Source of the DNA: Sphingomonas_D zeicaulis
GTDB taxonomy: Bacteria > Pseudomonadota > Alphaproteobacteria > Sphingomonadales > Sphingomonadaceae
Direction of reading: 5' to 3'
DNA length: 64,000 bases
Assembly (NCBI RefSeq): GCF_050433225.1
Contig: NZ_JBNPXQ010000008.1
Coordinates: 1 to 64,000 of the forward strand
The notes beneath the pieces were generated by a model. It was not told the DNA's origin, made no database searches, and was given only the letters and a program-made list of their open reading frames with translations. Numbering within the stretch: the stretch's first letter is position 1; the number at the start of each line of letters is the position of its first letter. The position numbers and the translations under genes were made by a program. Shown one piece after another: positions 34,363 through 43,417 of this stretch.

Positions 34363-34476
34363 GCCTTGTCTCCATTCAAAGGCGGCAACGACCCGCTCGC
34401 CCATTCAGCGCCGCCCTATCGGCTGCGGCGGAAGCGCGCTATAGGCGCGGGCATCGCTTAGCCCGAGAGTAAGTTC

Positions 34477-35604
34477 ATGTCCTCGATCCGTCCGTGGCGC
34501 GACATCGCCCGCCGCAAGTCCCGCCAGATCATGGTCGGCAACGTGCCCGTCGGCGGCGACGCGCCCGTCACCGTGCAGACGATGACCAACACGCCGACCA
34601 CGGACGCAAAGGCGACGATCAACCAGATCCGGCGCTGTGAAGAGGTAGGCGCGGACATCATCCGCGTTTCGTGCCCGGACGTCGAATCGACCGCGGCTTT
34701 TCGCCAGATTACCCGCGCCGCGCGCGTGCCGATCGTTGCCGACATCCACTTCCACTACAAGCGCGCGCTGGAAGCCGCCGATGCCGGCGCCGCCTGCCTG
34801 CGCATCAACCCCGGCAACATCGGCTCGGCCGATCGCGTGGCGGAAGTGGTGCGTGCGGCCAAGGCCAATGGCTGCTCGATCCGCATCGGCGTCAACGGCG
34901 GCAGCCTTGAGCGCGACCTGCTCGAAAAATATGGCGAGCCCTGCCCGGAAGCGCTGGTCGAAAGCGCGCTCGACCATATCAAGCTGCTGCAGGACCATGA
35001 TTTCCACGAGTTCAAGGTGGCGGTGAAGGCCAGCGACCATTTCCTCGCGGTCGCTGCCTATCAGCAGCTCGCCGAGGCGGTCGATTGCCCGCTGCACCTG
35101 GGCATCACCGAGGCGGGCGGCTTCGTCGGCGGCACCGTGAAGTCGGCGATCGGCATCGGTTCGCTGCTGTGGTTCGGCATCGGCGACACGATCCGCGTCT
35201 CGCTCTCCGCCGAGCCCGAGGATGAGATCCGCGTCGGCTATGAGATCCTCAAGACCCTGGGCATCCGCACCCGCGGCGTCCGCGTCGTTTCCTGCCCGAG
35301 CTGCGCGCGGCAGGGCTTTGACGTGATCCGCACCGTCCAGACATTGGAAGACCGGCTGAAGCACATCGCGACGCCGATCTCGCTTTCGGTGCTGGGCTGC
35401 GTCGTCAACGGCCCCGGCGAGGCGCGCGAAACCGACATCGGCATCACCGGCGGCGGCAACGGCAAGCACATGGTCTATCTGTCGGGCGTCACCGACCATC
35501 ATATCCAGGACGACGACATGGTCGAGCATATCGTCAAGCTGGTCGAGGCGAAGGCCGCCGAGATCGCGGCTGCCAACAGCCGGGCGCCGATCGCCGCCGA
35601 GTAA
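34477..35604 (+). CDS. ispG: 4-hydroxy-3-methylbut-2-enyl-diphosphate synthase
   Basis: The 375-residue IspG (GcpE) catalyses the reductive ring opening of methylerythritol cyclodiphosphate to HMBPP, the penultimate MEP-pathway step toward isoprenoids. The N-terminal TIM-barrel holds VQTMTNTPTTD and VADIHFHYKRA. The C-terminal [4Fe-4S] domain has its three cysteines in SCPSCARQ and LGCVVNGPGEA. It is the first gene of a tight plus-strand run: eamA starts immediately after the TAA stop, then a GNAT gene and ruvB. Confidence 0.97.
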   Translation: MSSIRPWRDIARRKSRQIMVGNVPVGGDAPVTVQTMTNTPTTDAKATINQIRRCEEVGADIIRVSCPDVESTAAFRQITRAARVPIVADIHFHYKRALEAADAGAACLRINPGNIGSADRVAEVVRAAKANGCSIRIGVNGGSLERDLLEKYGEPCPEALVESALDHIKLLQDHDFHEFKVAVKASDHFLAVAAYQQLAEAVDCPLHLGITEAGGFVGGTVKSAIGIGSLLWFGIGDTIRVSLSAEPEDEIRVGYEILKTLGIRTRGVRVVSCPSCARQGFDVIRTVQTLEDRLKHIATPISLSVLGCVVNGPGEARETDIGITGGGNGKHMVYLSGVTDHHIQDDDMVEHIVKLVEAKAAEIAAANSRAPIAAE

Positions 35605-36498
35605 GTGACCAGGGCCAATCCAGCGATCGCCTTCGCGGTCGCCGTCCTCGGCATCGCCATCTTTTCGGCGATGGACGCGATGATGAAGCAATTGTCGATC
35701 GAGATCGGCGCCTACAACGCGATGTTGTGGCGCACGATAATCGCGTTCGGCATCAGCGGTACGCTATTCCTCGGTTCGGGCGGGCGCTGGCCGAGCCGGT
35801 CGGTGTTCCGGCTACATCTGTGGCGCGGGATCGCCGCGGCGGCGTCCGTGCTGATGTTCTTCTGGGGCATCGCGCGGATGCCGATCGCGCAGGGCGTCGC
35901 ATTGTCGTTCATCGCTCCGCTGATCGCGCTCTATCTCGCCGCAGTGGTGCTCAAGGAGACGGTGGGGAAGGGGGCCATCGCCGCGTCACTGCTCGCCTTC
36001 GCCGGCGTCATCGTCATCCTGATCGGCCAATCGCGTGAAGAAATGGGCCCCGAAGCTTTTCGCGGCGCAGTCGCGATTCTCGTTGCGGCGGTGCTTTATG
36101 CAGGCAGCCTGATCCTCGGCCGCAAGCAGAGTCAGGTTGCGAGCCCGATCGAGGTCGGCTTCTTTTTCAACGTCATTGCGATCGGCATGTACGGCATGGC
36201 GTCGCCCTGGCTGGCGGTGCTGCCGAGCATGGGCCAACTGCCGCGGCTGCTGCTGTGCGCGATCTTTTCGCTGGTCTCGATCATGCTGCTCGCCTGGGCC
36301 TATGCCCGCGCCGAGGCCAATTACCTGCTGCCGGTGGAGTATACGGCGTTCATCTGGGCGGCATTGCTCGGCTGGTGGGCGTTCGGCGAGGCGGTCTCAC
36401 CCTTGACCTTAGTCGGCGCGGCGATGATCGTCGCCGGCTGCCTTTGGGCGGCACGCCGCCGCCCGCCCCCAATGCCGACCACGGAAGCCGCCCTATGA
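35605..36498 (+). CDS. DMT superfamily (EamA) transporter
   Basis: This 297-residue, ten-helix membrane protein has two EamA repeats (about 10-140 and 155-285), with typical signatures such as AIFSAMDAMMKQL in helix 1 and FIWAALLGWWAFGEAVSPLTLVGAAMIVAGC near the C terminus. Members export amino acids or metabolites. The start is a GTG directly after the ispG stop (TAAGTG), and the stop overlaps the start of the next gene (ATGA). Tight packing implies cotranscription with ispG, but no functional link is evident. Confidence 0.88.
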   Translation: MTRANPAIAFAVAVLGIAIFSAMDAMMKQLSIEIGAYNAMLWRTIIAFGISGTLFLGSGGRWPSRSVFRLHLWRGIAAAASVLMFFWGIARMPIAQGVALSFIAPLIALYLAAVVLKETVGKGAIAASLLAFAGVIVILIGQSREEMGPEAFRGAVAILVAAVLYAGSLILGRKQSQVASPIEVGFFFNVIAIGMYGMASPWLAVLPSMGQLPRLLLCAIFSLVSIMLLAWAYARAEANYLLPVEYTAFIWAALLGWWAFGEAVSPLTLVGAAMIVAGCLWAARRRPPPMPTTEAAL

Positions 36499-36965
36499 CA
36501 TTGACGATCCGCCCCGCCGTTCCAGGCGACGAAGCCGAGATCCTCCGCCTGGTGAAGGCGCTGGCCGATTATGAGCGCGAACCGGATGCGGTGAAGGCGA
36601 CTGAGGCATCGCTACGCGCGACCCTGTTCGACGAACCCGCCCGTGTGTGGGCGCACTTGGCGGAGTTGGACGGCAAGCCGGTCGGGCTGGCGCTATGGTT
36701 CCTCACCTACTCGACTTGGACGGGCAAGCCGACGCTCTATCTCGAGGATCTGTTCGTCGAGGAAAGCGCACGTGGCTCGGGCGCCGGATTGGCGCTGTTC
36801 CGCGCGCTGGCGGAAGCGGCGCGGGGCCTTGGCTGCGGCCGGATCGACTGGTCGGTGCTCGACTGGAATGAGAAAGCCAAGGGCTTCTACAGCCATATCG
36901 GCGCCAAGCCGACGACCGGCTGGGAGGTCTGGCGCCTGGAGGGCGAGGCGCTGGACGCGCTGTGA
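36495..36965 (+). CDS. GNAT family N-acetyltransferase
   Basis: This 156-residue protein is a GCN5-type acetyltransferase. The acetyl-CoA pyrophosphate loop lies at about residues 92-101 (ESARGSGAGLA). The TLYLEDLFVEESARG strand-loop and the DWNEKAKGFYSHIGAKP helix-strand resemble the diamine acetyltransferase (SSAT)-like group, so a small amine is a possible substrate. Its ATG overlaps the eamA stop codon, so translation is coupled. Confidence 0.9.
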   Translation: MTLTIRPAVPGDEAEILRLVKALADYEREPDAVKATEASLRATLFDEPARVWAHLAELDGKPVGLALWFLTYSTWTGKPTLYLEDLFVEESARGSGAGLALFRALAEAARGLGCGRIDWSVLDWNEKAKGFYSHIGAKPTTGWEVWRLEGEALDAL

Positions 36966-37029
36966 TCGGCGCGCGGCAACCGCGCGTCGCGCTCGACATC
37001 CGGCGGGTGGCGGCGCTACGGAACATAGT

Positions 37030-38055
37030 GTGACCGACGCCGAACGCCTCATCACCCCCGCCCGCCGGCCCGAGGACGTGGACGCCGCGTTGCGCCCGCG
37101 CTCGCTCGACGAGTTTGTCGGCCAGCAGGCGGCGCGCGAGAATCTGCGCGTGTTCATCGATGCCGCGAAGTCGCGCGGCGATGCACTGGATCATGTGCTC
37201 TTCTTCGGCCCGCCCGGTCTCGGCAAGACCACGCTCGCGCAGATCATCGCGCGCGAGATGGGGGTGGGGTTCCGCTCCACGTCGGGCCCGGTGATCGTCA
37301 AGTCGGGCGATCTCGCGGCGCTGCTGACCAATCTCGAAGACGGTGACGTCCTCTTCATCGACGAAATCCACCGCCTCAATCCGGCGGTCGAGGAAGTGCT
37401 TTATCCGGCGATGGAGGATCGCGCGCTCGACCTCATGATCGGGGAGGGGCCTTCGGCGCGCTCGGTGCGCATCGATCTGCCGCGCTTCACATTGGTCGGT
37501 GCCACCACCCGCCAGGGCCTGCTGACGACGCCGCTCCGCGACCGCTTCGGCATCCCGGTAAGGCTCAATTTCTACACGGTCGATGAACTGGAAAAGGTGG
37601 TGAGCCGCGCAGCCCGCCTGCTCGATCTGCACATTGCCCCCGATGGCGCCGCCGAGATCGCGCGCCGCGCACGGGGGACTCCGCGTATCGCTGGCCGCCT
37701 GCTGCGGCGCGTGCGCGATTTCGCCAATGTCGCGGGCGTGATCACGGTGGACCGCAAGGCCGCCGATCTCGCACTCACCCGGCTGGAGGTCGACGCGCTC
37801 GGACTCGACGCGATGGACCGGCGCTACCTTCACATGATCGCTGACATTTATCGCGGCGGCCCGGTGGGCGTCGAAACGCTGGCTGCCGGCCTCAGCGAGC
37901 CGCGCGACACGATCGAGGAAGTGATCGAGCCCTATCTGATCCAGCTGGGCCTGGTCGCCCGTACCGCGCGCGGCCGGTGCCTCAACGCGCGGGGCTGGAA
38001 ACATCTCGGGCTCAATCCGCCCGCAGGGTCACAGGACGGTCTGTTCGACGTTTGA
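37030..38055 (+). CDS. ruvB: Holliday junction branch migration DNA helicase RuvB
   Basis: The 341-residue AAA+ motor drives branch migration at Holliday junctions together with RuvA. Walker A is FFGPPGLGKTT, Walker B is LFIDEIHR, and the sensor/arginine-finger block is GATTRQGLLTTPLRDRFG; the C-terminal winged helix ends with HLGLNPP. The start is GTG at 37030, giving the family-typical short N terminus before RPRSLDEFVGQ. It sits at the end of the ispG-eamA-GNAT run, 64 bases after the GNAT stop, not next to ruvA and ruvC, which lie at 51661-52754 on the other strand. Confidence 0.97.
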   Translation: MTDAERLITPARRPEDVDAALRPRSLDEFVGQQAARENLRVFIDAAKSRGDALDHVLFFGPPGLGKTTLAQIIAREMGVGFRSTSGPVIVKSGDLAALLTNLEDGDVLFIDEIHRLNPAVEEVLYPAMEDRALDLMIGEGPSARSVRIDLPRFTLVGATTRQGLLTTPLRDRFGIPVRLNFYTVDELEKVVSRAARLLDLHIAPDGAAEIARRARGTPRIAGRLLRRVRDFANVAGVITVDRKAADLALTRLEVDALGLDAMDRRYLHMIADIYRGGPVGVETLAAGLSEPRDTIEEVIEPYLIQLGLVARTARGRCLNARGWKHLGLNPPAGSQDGLFDV

Positions 38056-38123
38056 TTCCGTCGAGCATACACCCTGATCCGCGGCGCACTGCCGCCGACA
38101 GCACACGCGAAGTAGAACGTAAA

Positions 38124-38154
38124 CGGGCCACGAACCTTTGAGGTTCGTGGCCCG
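38124..38154 (-). terminator. terminator between ruvB and the Do protease gene
   Basis: A perfect 13-bp stem (CGGGCCACGAACC / GGTTCGTGGCCCG) with a 5-nt loop lies between two convergent genes. The minus-strand side is followed by TTTAC, the plus-strand side by CATTCC, so it best serves the protease gene, although the strong stem could act on both. Confidence 0.8.
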
Positions 38155-38207
38155 CATTCCTGCTATAAAATCCAGGCCGGGTGATCCGGCCGGATCCCAA
38201 GGCTTTC

Positions 38208-39734
38208 TTACGGCTTGATCGGCACGCCAACATAGGTTGACTGATTGCCGCGCGTGACAAGCAGCAGCACGCTGTTGCGGCCGGCGCGCCGCGCCGCGGC
38301 GATGGCGTTGTCGAGGTCGGCCGGGGTGCGCACGGCGACGCGGGTCACCGAATTTACCGCGCTGATGATGTCGCCGCGACGCAGGCCCTTGCCTGCCGCT
38401 TCGCTCGATGGATCGACCGAACTGACGACCACGCCCTGCATCGCGGGATCGACACCCAGTTGCCGCGCGATCACCGGCGTCATCGGCACTACCGCGATGC
38501 CGAGCGCACCGCGCGTTGCCTGCTCGCTGTCGCCCGGGCTCGAATCCTCACCGAAGCCTTCGTCATCCTCGCCGCGCGCGAAGCCTGCGAGCTGATCGTC
38601 CGGCGGGCGCTTGCCGACGGTGGCGGTCAAGGTCATGCGCTTGCCGTCACGGATCAGTTCGATCGGCACACGCGTGCCCACCGGCAGATTGGCGACGATG
38701 AACGACAGCGTCTGGTCCGGATTGACGGTGCGACCGTTGACCTTGACGATCACGTCACCCTGACGGATGCCCGCCTTGTCGGCGGCTTCGCCCGGCACGG
38801 TGCGCGCGATCAATTCGCCCTCATTCTTGCTGAGGCCGAGCGCGCCGGCGCTGTCATCGTCGAGCTGCTGGATCTCGACGCCGAGATAGCCGCGCTCCAC
38901 CGAGCCGCCCTTCATCAGCGTATCGACGATCGGCTTGGCCTGTTCGGCCGGGATCGCGAAGCCGATGCCGACATTGCCGCCGGTCGGAGAGAAGATTGCG
39001 GTATTGATGCCGATGACATTGCCGGCCAGGTCGAACATCGGCCCGCCCGAATTGCCCTGGTTGATCGACGCGTCGGTCTGGATGTAGCGGTCATAGGCGC
39101 CGCCCGAACCAGTGTTGCGGTGGAGCGCCGAGACGATGCCGGCGGTCACGGTGCCGCCCAGGCCGAACGGATTGCCGATCGCCATCACCCAGTCACCCAC
39201 GCGCGTCCGCGTCGAATCGCCGAAACGCACGAAGGGCAGGTTGGCGGCCTCGATCTTGAGCACCGCCAGATCCGACTGCGGATCGCGGCCGATCAGCTTG
39301 GCCTTGTACTCCTTGCGATCGGGCATGATCACGGTGATTGATTCGACCGTGCCGTTGCCACGGCGATCGGGCGAGATCACGTGGTTGTTGGTGACGATAT
39401 AGCCGTCGGGCGAGATGATGAAGCCCGAGCCGAGCGAGGTCGCCTGGCGGGTGACCGGACGGCCGCCCTGAAGACCACCGAACAGTCCGCCGAACGGCGT
39501 GCCCTCGAACGGGTTGTTGCTGACCTGCACGCGCTGGGTAGTCGAGATGTTGACGACGGCGGGCTGCAGCTTGGCGGCAAGATCGGCGAAGCTCATCGGC
39601 GCGCCAGCGCGCGGCGCAGACGCCAGCGCCTGGGGATCATTCTGTGCAACCTGCGCCCCGAGCGGGTTGGTTACGAGGGTCGCGGCCGTTCCCCCGAGCA
39701 GCAAGGCGGTGGTCAAGGCATAGGCGTAACGCAC
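38208..39734 (-). CDS. Do family periplasmic serine endoprotease (DegP/MucD-like)
   Basis: This 508-residue HtrA-family protease degrades or refolds misfolded envelope proteins. It has a signal peptide (about residues 1-27) and a trypsin-like domain with the triad His118 (TNNHVI), Asp155 (SDLAVLK) and Ser229 (GNSGGP). Two PDZ domains follow (about 285-375 and 410-500), as in DegP, DegQ and MucD. The start is GTG at 39734 with GGAGGAAG seven bases upstream. It follows hflK-hflC on the same strand after a 112-bp gap, the usual alphaproteobacterial order. Confidence 0.95.
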   Translation of the reverse strand: MRYAYALTTALLLGGTAATLVTNPLGAQVAQNDPQALASAPRAGAPMSFADLAAKLQPAVVNISTTQRVQVSNNPFEGTPFGGLFGGLQGGRPVTRQATSLGSGFIISPDGYIVTNNHVISPDRRGNGTVESITVIMPDRKEYKAKLIGRDPQSDLAVLKIEAANLPFVRFGDSTRTRVGDWVMAIGNPFGLGGTVTAGIVSALHRNTGSGGAYDRYIQTDASINQGNSGGPMFDLAGNVIGINTAIFSPTGGNVGIGFAIPAEQAKPIVDTLMKGGSVERGYLGVEIQQLDDDSAGALGLSKNEGELIARTVPGEAADKAGIRQGDVIVKVNGRTVNPDQTLSFIVANLPVGTRVPIELIRDGKRMTLTATVGKRPPDDQLAGFARGEDDEGFGEDSSPGDSEQATRGALGIAVVPMTPVIARQLGVDPAMQGVVVSSVDPSSEAAGKGLRRGDIISAVNSVTRVAVRTPADLDNAIAAARRAGRNSVLLLVTRGNQSTYVGVPIKP

Positions 39735-39846
39735 TGAGATCTTCCTCCATTGGGCGCGCCGAAAGGCGCTTGCGACGCTGTGAGCCTGCGCCTGAACGCA
39801 GCTTTAATGGTCCTTCGCAGCCGATCCGCGGCGGCCACCCAGTCTG

Positions 39847-40704
39847 TCAGGGCTTGCCGCGGAACTCGCGCAGATAATCGTTTTGGGGCGACAAGATGAT
39901 CGACGCACGGCCCTCCGGCTGGGTTCCATCCGTGCCGAACGTATGTTCGTAGGATTTCATCGCCCGGTAGAAATCGTAGAAGCCCGGATCCTTGCCGAAG
40001 CTGGCGGCATAGGTGCGCGCCGCGGCGGCATCAGCCTCCGCGCGGATGATCTGTGCATCGCGCGCGCCGTTGGCGCGGATCGTCAGTGCCTCCTGGCGGC
40101 GAGCGGTGCGCATCCGTTCATAGGCCGATTCCAGTGGCGTGCCGTCCGGCAGGTCGGCCCGCTTGATCCGTACGTCCACGATCTCCGCGCCATATTGGCG
40201 GGCGACACGGTTGAGGCCGGTCTGGATGTTGTCCATCACTTGGCTGCGTTCCGGGCTGAGCAGCGCCGAGAACTGCACCTTGCCCAGCTCGTTGCGGAGC
40301 TGCGAGCCGAGGATCGGGCGAAGCTGGTCGGACACGCGCTCCTCGGTCCCCGCCGAGATGTACATCTGCAGCGGATTGACGATGCGGTAGCGCGCATAGG
40401 CATCGACGTTTAGGCGGAGCTGGTCGGTCGAGAGCACCTGCTGGCGGTCCATCTCGATGTCGAGCACGCGCTTGTCGATCCACACGACCTGATCGATGAA
40501 CGGCACCTTGGCGATCAGCCCGGCGCCCGAGCGACCGAAGTCCTGGTCGGCGCGATAGGGGTTGATCAGCTTCTGGGGCTCACCGAAGCGAACGATGACG
40601 CCCTGCCGGTCCTCCGGCACCACGACCAGCGAGCTCAGCAGGATGATGAGCAGCAGAAGCGATCCTATCGTGATCGCGATAAGCTGACGGGGAACGCCGG
40701 TCAT
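39847..40704 (-). CDS. hflC: protease modulator HflC
   Basis: The 285-residue SPFH protein has one N-terminal transmembrane helix (about 8-28) and a periplasmic SPFH domain starting at PEDRQGVIVRFGEP. It pairs with HflK to form the cage around the FtsH protease that limits degradation of membrane proteins. The coiled-coil segment (about 195-245, rich in Ala, Arg and Glu) follows the SPFH domain. Its ATG overlaps the hflK stop (ATGA), so the two are coupled. Confidence 0.95.
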   Translation of the reverse strand: MTGVPRQLIAITIGSLLLLIILLSSLVVVPEDRQGVIVRFGEPQKLINPYRADQDFGRSGAGLIAKVPFIDQVVWIDKRVLDIEMDRQQVLSTDQLRLNVDAYARYRIVNPLQMYISAGTEERVSDQLRPILGSQLRNELGKVQFSALLSPERSQVMDNIQTGLNRVARQYGAEIVDVRIKRADLPDGTPLESAYERMRTARRQEALTIRANGARDAQIIRAEADAAAARTYAASFGKDPGFYDFYRAMKSYEHTFGTDGTQPEGRASIILSPQNDYLREFRGKP

Positions 40705-41828
40705 CGTTGCGCCTCCGCGGCCGGAGCCGGTCGCTTGGCGACCTCGGGCAGCGGCAGATAGGGCGTCACGCCCGGGGCCTCGACGATCGTCTTGTCAACC
40801 TTCGACAGAACACGCTCCATCGTCTCGTAATACATGCGCCGGCGGGTCACTTCGGGCGCCAGCTTATACTCGCCATAAACCTGGTCGAACGCGGCCGCCT
40901 CGCCCTGCGCCTTGGCGTTGAGCTGCTGCGCGTAGGCACGCGCTTCGTTGAGATAGGTTTGCGCGGTCTGCTGCGCGGCCGACACTTCCTTGAACGCGTC
41001 GTTGACGGCGGCGGGCGGATCCGCCTGCTTGACCGCCACACCCTGGATCCGGACGCCGGCGCGATAGTCGTTGAGCAGTTCCTGCGTACGCTGCTGGACG
41101 CGCGCTTCGATGGCGTTACGGCCGGAGCCGATCGCATCGTTGAGCGACACCTCGGCGATCACCTCGCGCATCGCGCTTTCCGCGGCTTCGCTGATCGTCT
41201 CGTCGGGATCCTCGAGCTGGAACATGTAGCGGACGGGATCGCTGATGTTCCAGCGCACCGAATAGGCAAGATCGATCACGTTCTGGTCACCCGTGAGCAT
41301 CAGGTTTTCCTGCTGCGCGGCGGTGGTGCCGATATCGACCGTACGGATTTCCGCGACATCGATCTTGCGCACAGTGACGATCGGCGCCGGCGGCGTGAAG
41401 CTCACGCCCGGGCGCAACGTGTACCAATAGCGACCGAACAGCGAAACGACGCCCTGTTCCTGCGGTCCGATGCGGTGGATGCTGGTGAACAGCAGCCAGA
41501 TCACGACGAACAGCGCGAGCACATAACGCCAGACCCGGGCGGGATTGAACGCCGGCGGCAAGCCGCCGCGACCACCGCCGCCACCGCCGGCGCGCATGCG
41601 CCGGATCAGTTCGTCGAGCTGGGTCGGCCCGCGTCGACCATTGCCACCACCACGCGGGCGGCCACCTTCGGGGGGCTGATTCCACGGATTGCGAGGACCA
41701 CCGCCGCCGCCGCTTCCGCCGCCGCTGCCGCCCTCTCCGCCATCACCACCACCGCGGCCGCCCCAAGGGCCGCCAGCGTCGGCCTTGAGGATTCCGATCG
41801 ACGCTATCCACTCCGGAAATCTGCTCAT
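40701..41828 (-). CDS. hflK: FtsH protease activity modulator HflK
   Basis: This 375-residue partner of HflC has a long glycine-rich cytosolic N terminus (about residues 18-60, near-continuous Gly runs), a transmembrane helix (about 103-120) and an SPFH domain beginning near GPQEQGVVSLFGRY. Coiled-coil helices and a short tail follow. HflK and HflC alternate in the FtsH-surrounding cage. It heads the minus-strand run hflK-hflC-Do protease. Confidence 0.95.
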   Translation of the reverse strand: MSRFPEWIASIGILKADAGGPWGGRGGGDGGEGGSGGGSGGGGGPRNPWNQPPEGGRPRGGGNGRRGPTQLDELIRRMRAGGGGGGRGGLPPAFNPARVWRYVLALFVVIWLLFTSIHRIGPQEQGVVSLFGRYWYTLRPGVSFTPPAPIVTVRKIDVAEIRTVDIGTTAAQQENLMLTGDQNVIDLAYSVRWNISDPVRYMFQLEDPDETISEAAESAMREVIAEVSLNDAIGSGRNAIEARVQQRTQELLNDYRAGVRIQGVAVKQADPPAAVNDAFKEVSAAQQTAQTYLNEARAYAQQLNAKAQGEAAAFDQVYGEYKLAPEVTRRRMYYETMERVLSKVDKTIVEAPGVTPYLPLPEVAKRPAPAAEAQR

Positions 41829-41953
41829 TCAACCTTTATAGGTGGACGAACGGGGAAAAACAGTGCCGGCAGTCGAATTGGCGTTTCGTTAGGCAAGACA
41901 GGACTTGTCGGCAATAAATCGAAACTGTTTCCCAGCCTTGGCCGCTTTGCTCT

Positions 41954-42934
41954 ATGGCCGCGGCGATGACCGATATCGATGCGATCCGCCAGGCGCTGGA
42001 GCCGATTGCCGGCAAGCGCGCCGCCGCCCCCCGCTTTACTGACGGCCGGGTCAGCCTGATTCTTGACGTGACCGGGCTCGACACCGATCGCCGTGCCTTG
42101 CTGGAGGCGGATATCCGCCGCGTGCTCAAGGTGCTGCCGGGCGTGGACGAGGTGCGCATCGCCCAGACCAGTGAGAAACAGGGCCGCCGGCTCATCGCGG
42201 TGGGCAGCGGCAAGGGCGGCGTCGGCAAATCGACGCTTGCGGCCAATCTCGCGGTGGCGCTGCGCCGTGCCGGTCGCAATGTCGGGCTGATCGATGCCGA
42301 CATCTACGGCCCCTCCCAGCCGCGACTGATGGCGGCCGAGGGACGGCGCCCGACCGCAGAGGGGCAGAAGCTGATTCCGGTGCAGACCGATTTCGGCGTG
42401 CCGATGCTGTCGATGGGCCAATTGCTCAAGCCGGGCCAGGCGGTGGCGTGGCGTGGGCCGATGGCGGGCAATGCGCTCGGCCAACTCATCGATGCCGATT
42501 GGGGCATGACCGACGTGATCATCGTCGATCTGCCGCCGGGCACCGGCGACGTCCAGCTTTCGATGATCCAGAAGCAGAAGCCGGCGGGTGCGGTGATCGT
42601 CTCCACGCCGCAGGACCTGGCGCTGATCGACGCCACCCGCGCAATCGACCTTTTCAACCAGTCGGGCGTGCCGATCATCGGCCTCGTCGAGAATATGGCG
42701 GGCTATGTCTGCCCGCATTGCGGCGAGGTCTCCGACCCGTTCGGGAATGGCGGCGCCGAGGCGGCGGCGGGGGCAATGGACCATCCCTTCCTCGGCCGCG
42801 TGCCGCTCGACATCGCGATCCGCCGCGCTTCCGACGCGGGCCACCCGCCGGCCGCGATGGACGTGGCGGAGGGGGATGCCTTCCGCGCGATCGCGGCAAA
42901 ACTGGGCGACTGGCTGGATCAACCCGCCGACTGA
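41954..42934 (+). CDS. mrp: Mrp/NBP35 family Fe-S cluster carrier ATPase
   Basis: The 326-residue P-loop protein (also called ApbC) holds and passes a [4Fe-4S] cluster to target proteins. A short MIP18-like domain (about 8-75) precedes the deviant Walker A GKGGVGKS (86-93). The cluster-binding CPHC motif is at Cys253 and Cys256, and the switch region is VDLPPGTGD. An alternative start at the ATG 41966 would remove four residues. It is divergent from hflK and lies 33 bases before a CoA-binding protein gene. Confidence 0.95.
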   Translation: MAAAMTDIDAIRQALEPIAGKRAAAPRFTDGRVSLILDVTGLDTDRRALLEADIRRVLKVLPGVDEVRIAQTSEKQGRRLIAVGSGKGGVGKSTLAANLAVALRRAGRNVGLIDADIYGPSQPRLMAAEGRRPTAEGQKLIPVQTDFGVPMLSMGQLLKPGQAVAWRGPMAGNALGQLIDADWGMTDVIIVDLPPGTGDVQLSMIQKQKPAGAVIVSTPQDLALIDATRAIDLFNQSGVPIIGLVENMAGYVCPHCGEVSDPFGNGGAEAAAGAMDHPFLGRVPLDIAIRRASDAGHPPAAMDVAEGDAFRAIAAKLGDWLDQPAD

Positions 42935-42967
42935 CGGGTTGAAGCGGATTCAACAAGGAGCCCCGCG

Positions 42968-43384
42968 ATGCCGCTGACCTCTGACGACGATATCCGCAAT
43001 CTGCTGCAGGAAACCCGCACGATCGCGATGGTCGGCGCCTCCGATCGGCCTGACCGGCCAAGCTATGGCGTGATGAAGGTGCTGCAGAACCATGGCTATC
43101 GCGTGATTCCGGTCAATCCGCAGATCACCGGCGAGCATGTCCATGGCGAGTTCGTCTGGCGCGACCTGTCGCAGCTGGGCGATCCGATCGACCTCGTGGA
43201 CATCTTCCGCAATTCCGCTGCGGCGGGTGAGGCGGTCGATCAGGCGATCGCGGCGGGCGCGAAGGCGGTATGGATGCAACTGGGCGTTGTTAACGAGGAC
43301 GCTGCGGCGCGCGCCGAGGCCGCGGGGCTCAAGGTGGTGATGGATCGCTGCCCGGCGATCGAGTTGCGACGGCTGGGCCTCTGA
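42968..43384 (+). CDS. CoA-binding protein (YccU-like)
   Basis: The 138-residue protein is a single Rossmann-like CoA_binding domain as in E. coli YccU: an N-terminal helix, then the TIAMVGASDRPDRPSYGVMKVL loop and the GYRVIPVNP strand, with VDIFRNS and the conserved Cys in VMDRCPAIE near the end. Its cellular role is not established. AAGGAG bases lie upstream of the ATG. It follows mrp by 33 bases and is probably cotranscribed. Confidence 0.92.
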   Translation: MPLTSDDDIRNLLQETRTIAMVGASDRPDRPSYGVMKVLQNHGYRVIPVNPQITGEHVHGEFVWRDLSQLGDPIDLVDIFRNSAAAGEAVDQAIAAGAKAVWMQLGVVNEDAAARAEAAGLKVVMDRCPAIELRRLGL

Positions 43385-43417
43385 CGTCCAAGCCCCCTTC
43401 CGCAAACGGGAGGTGAA

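Noticed and set aside
41640..41780. Tandem GCC/CCG-rich repeat
   Set aside because: It encodes the glycine-rich N terminus of HflK, a normal family feature, and is not an independent repeat.
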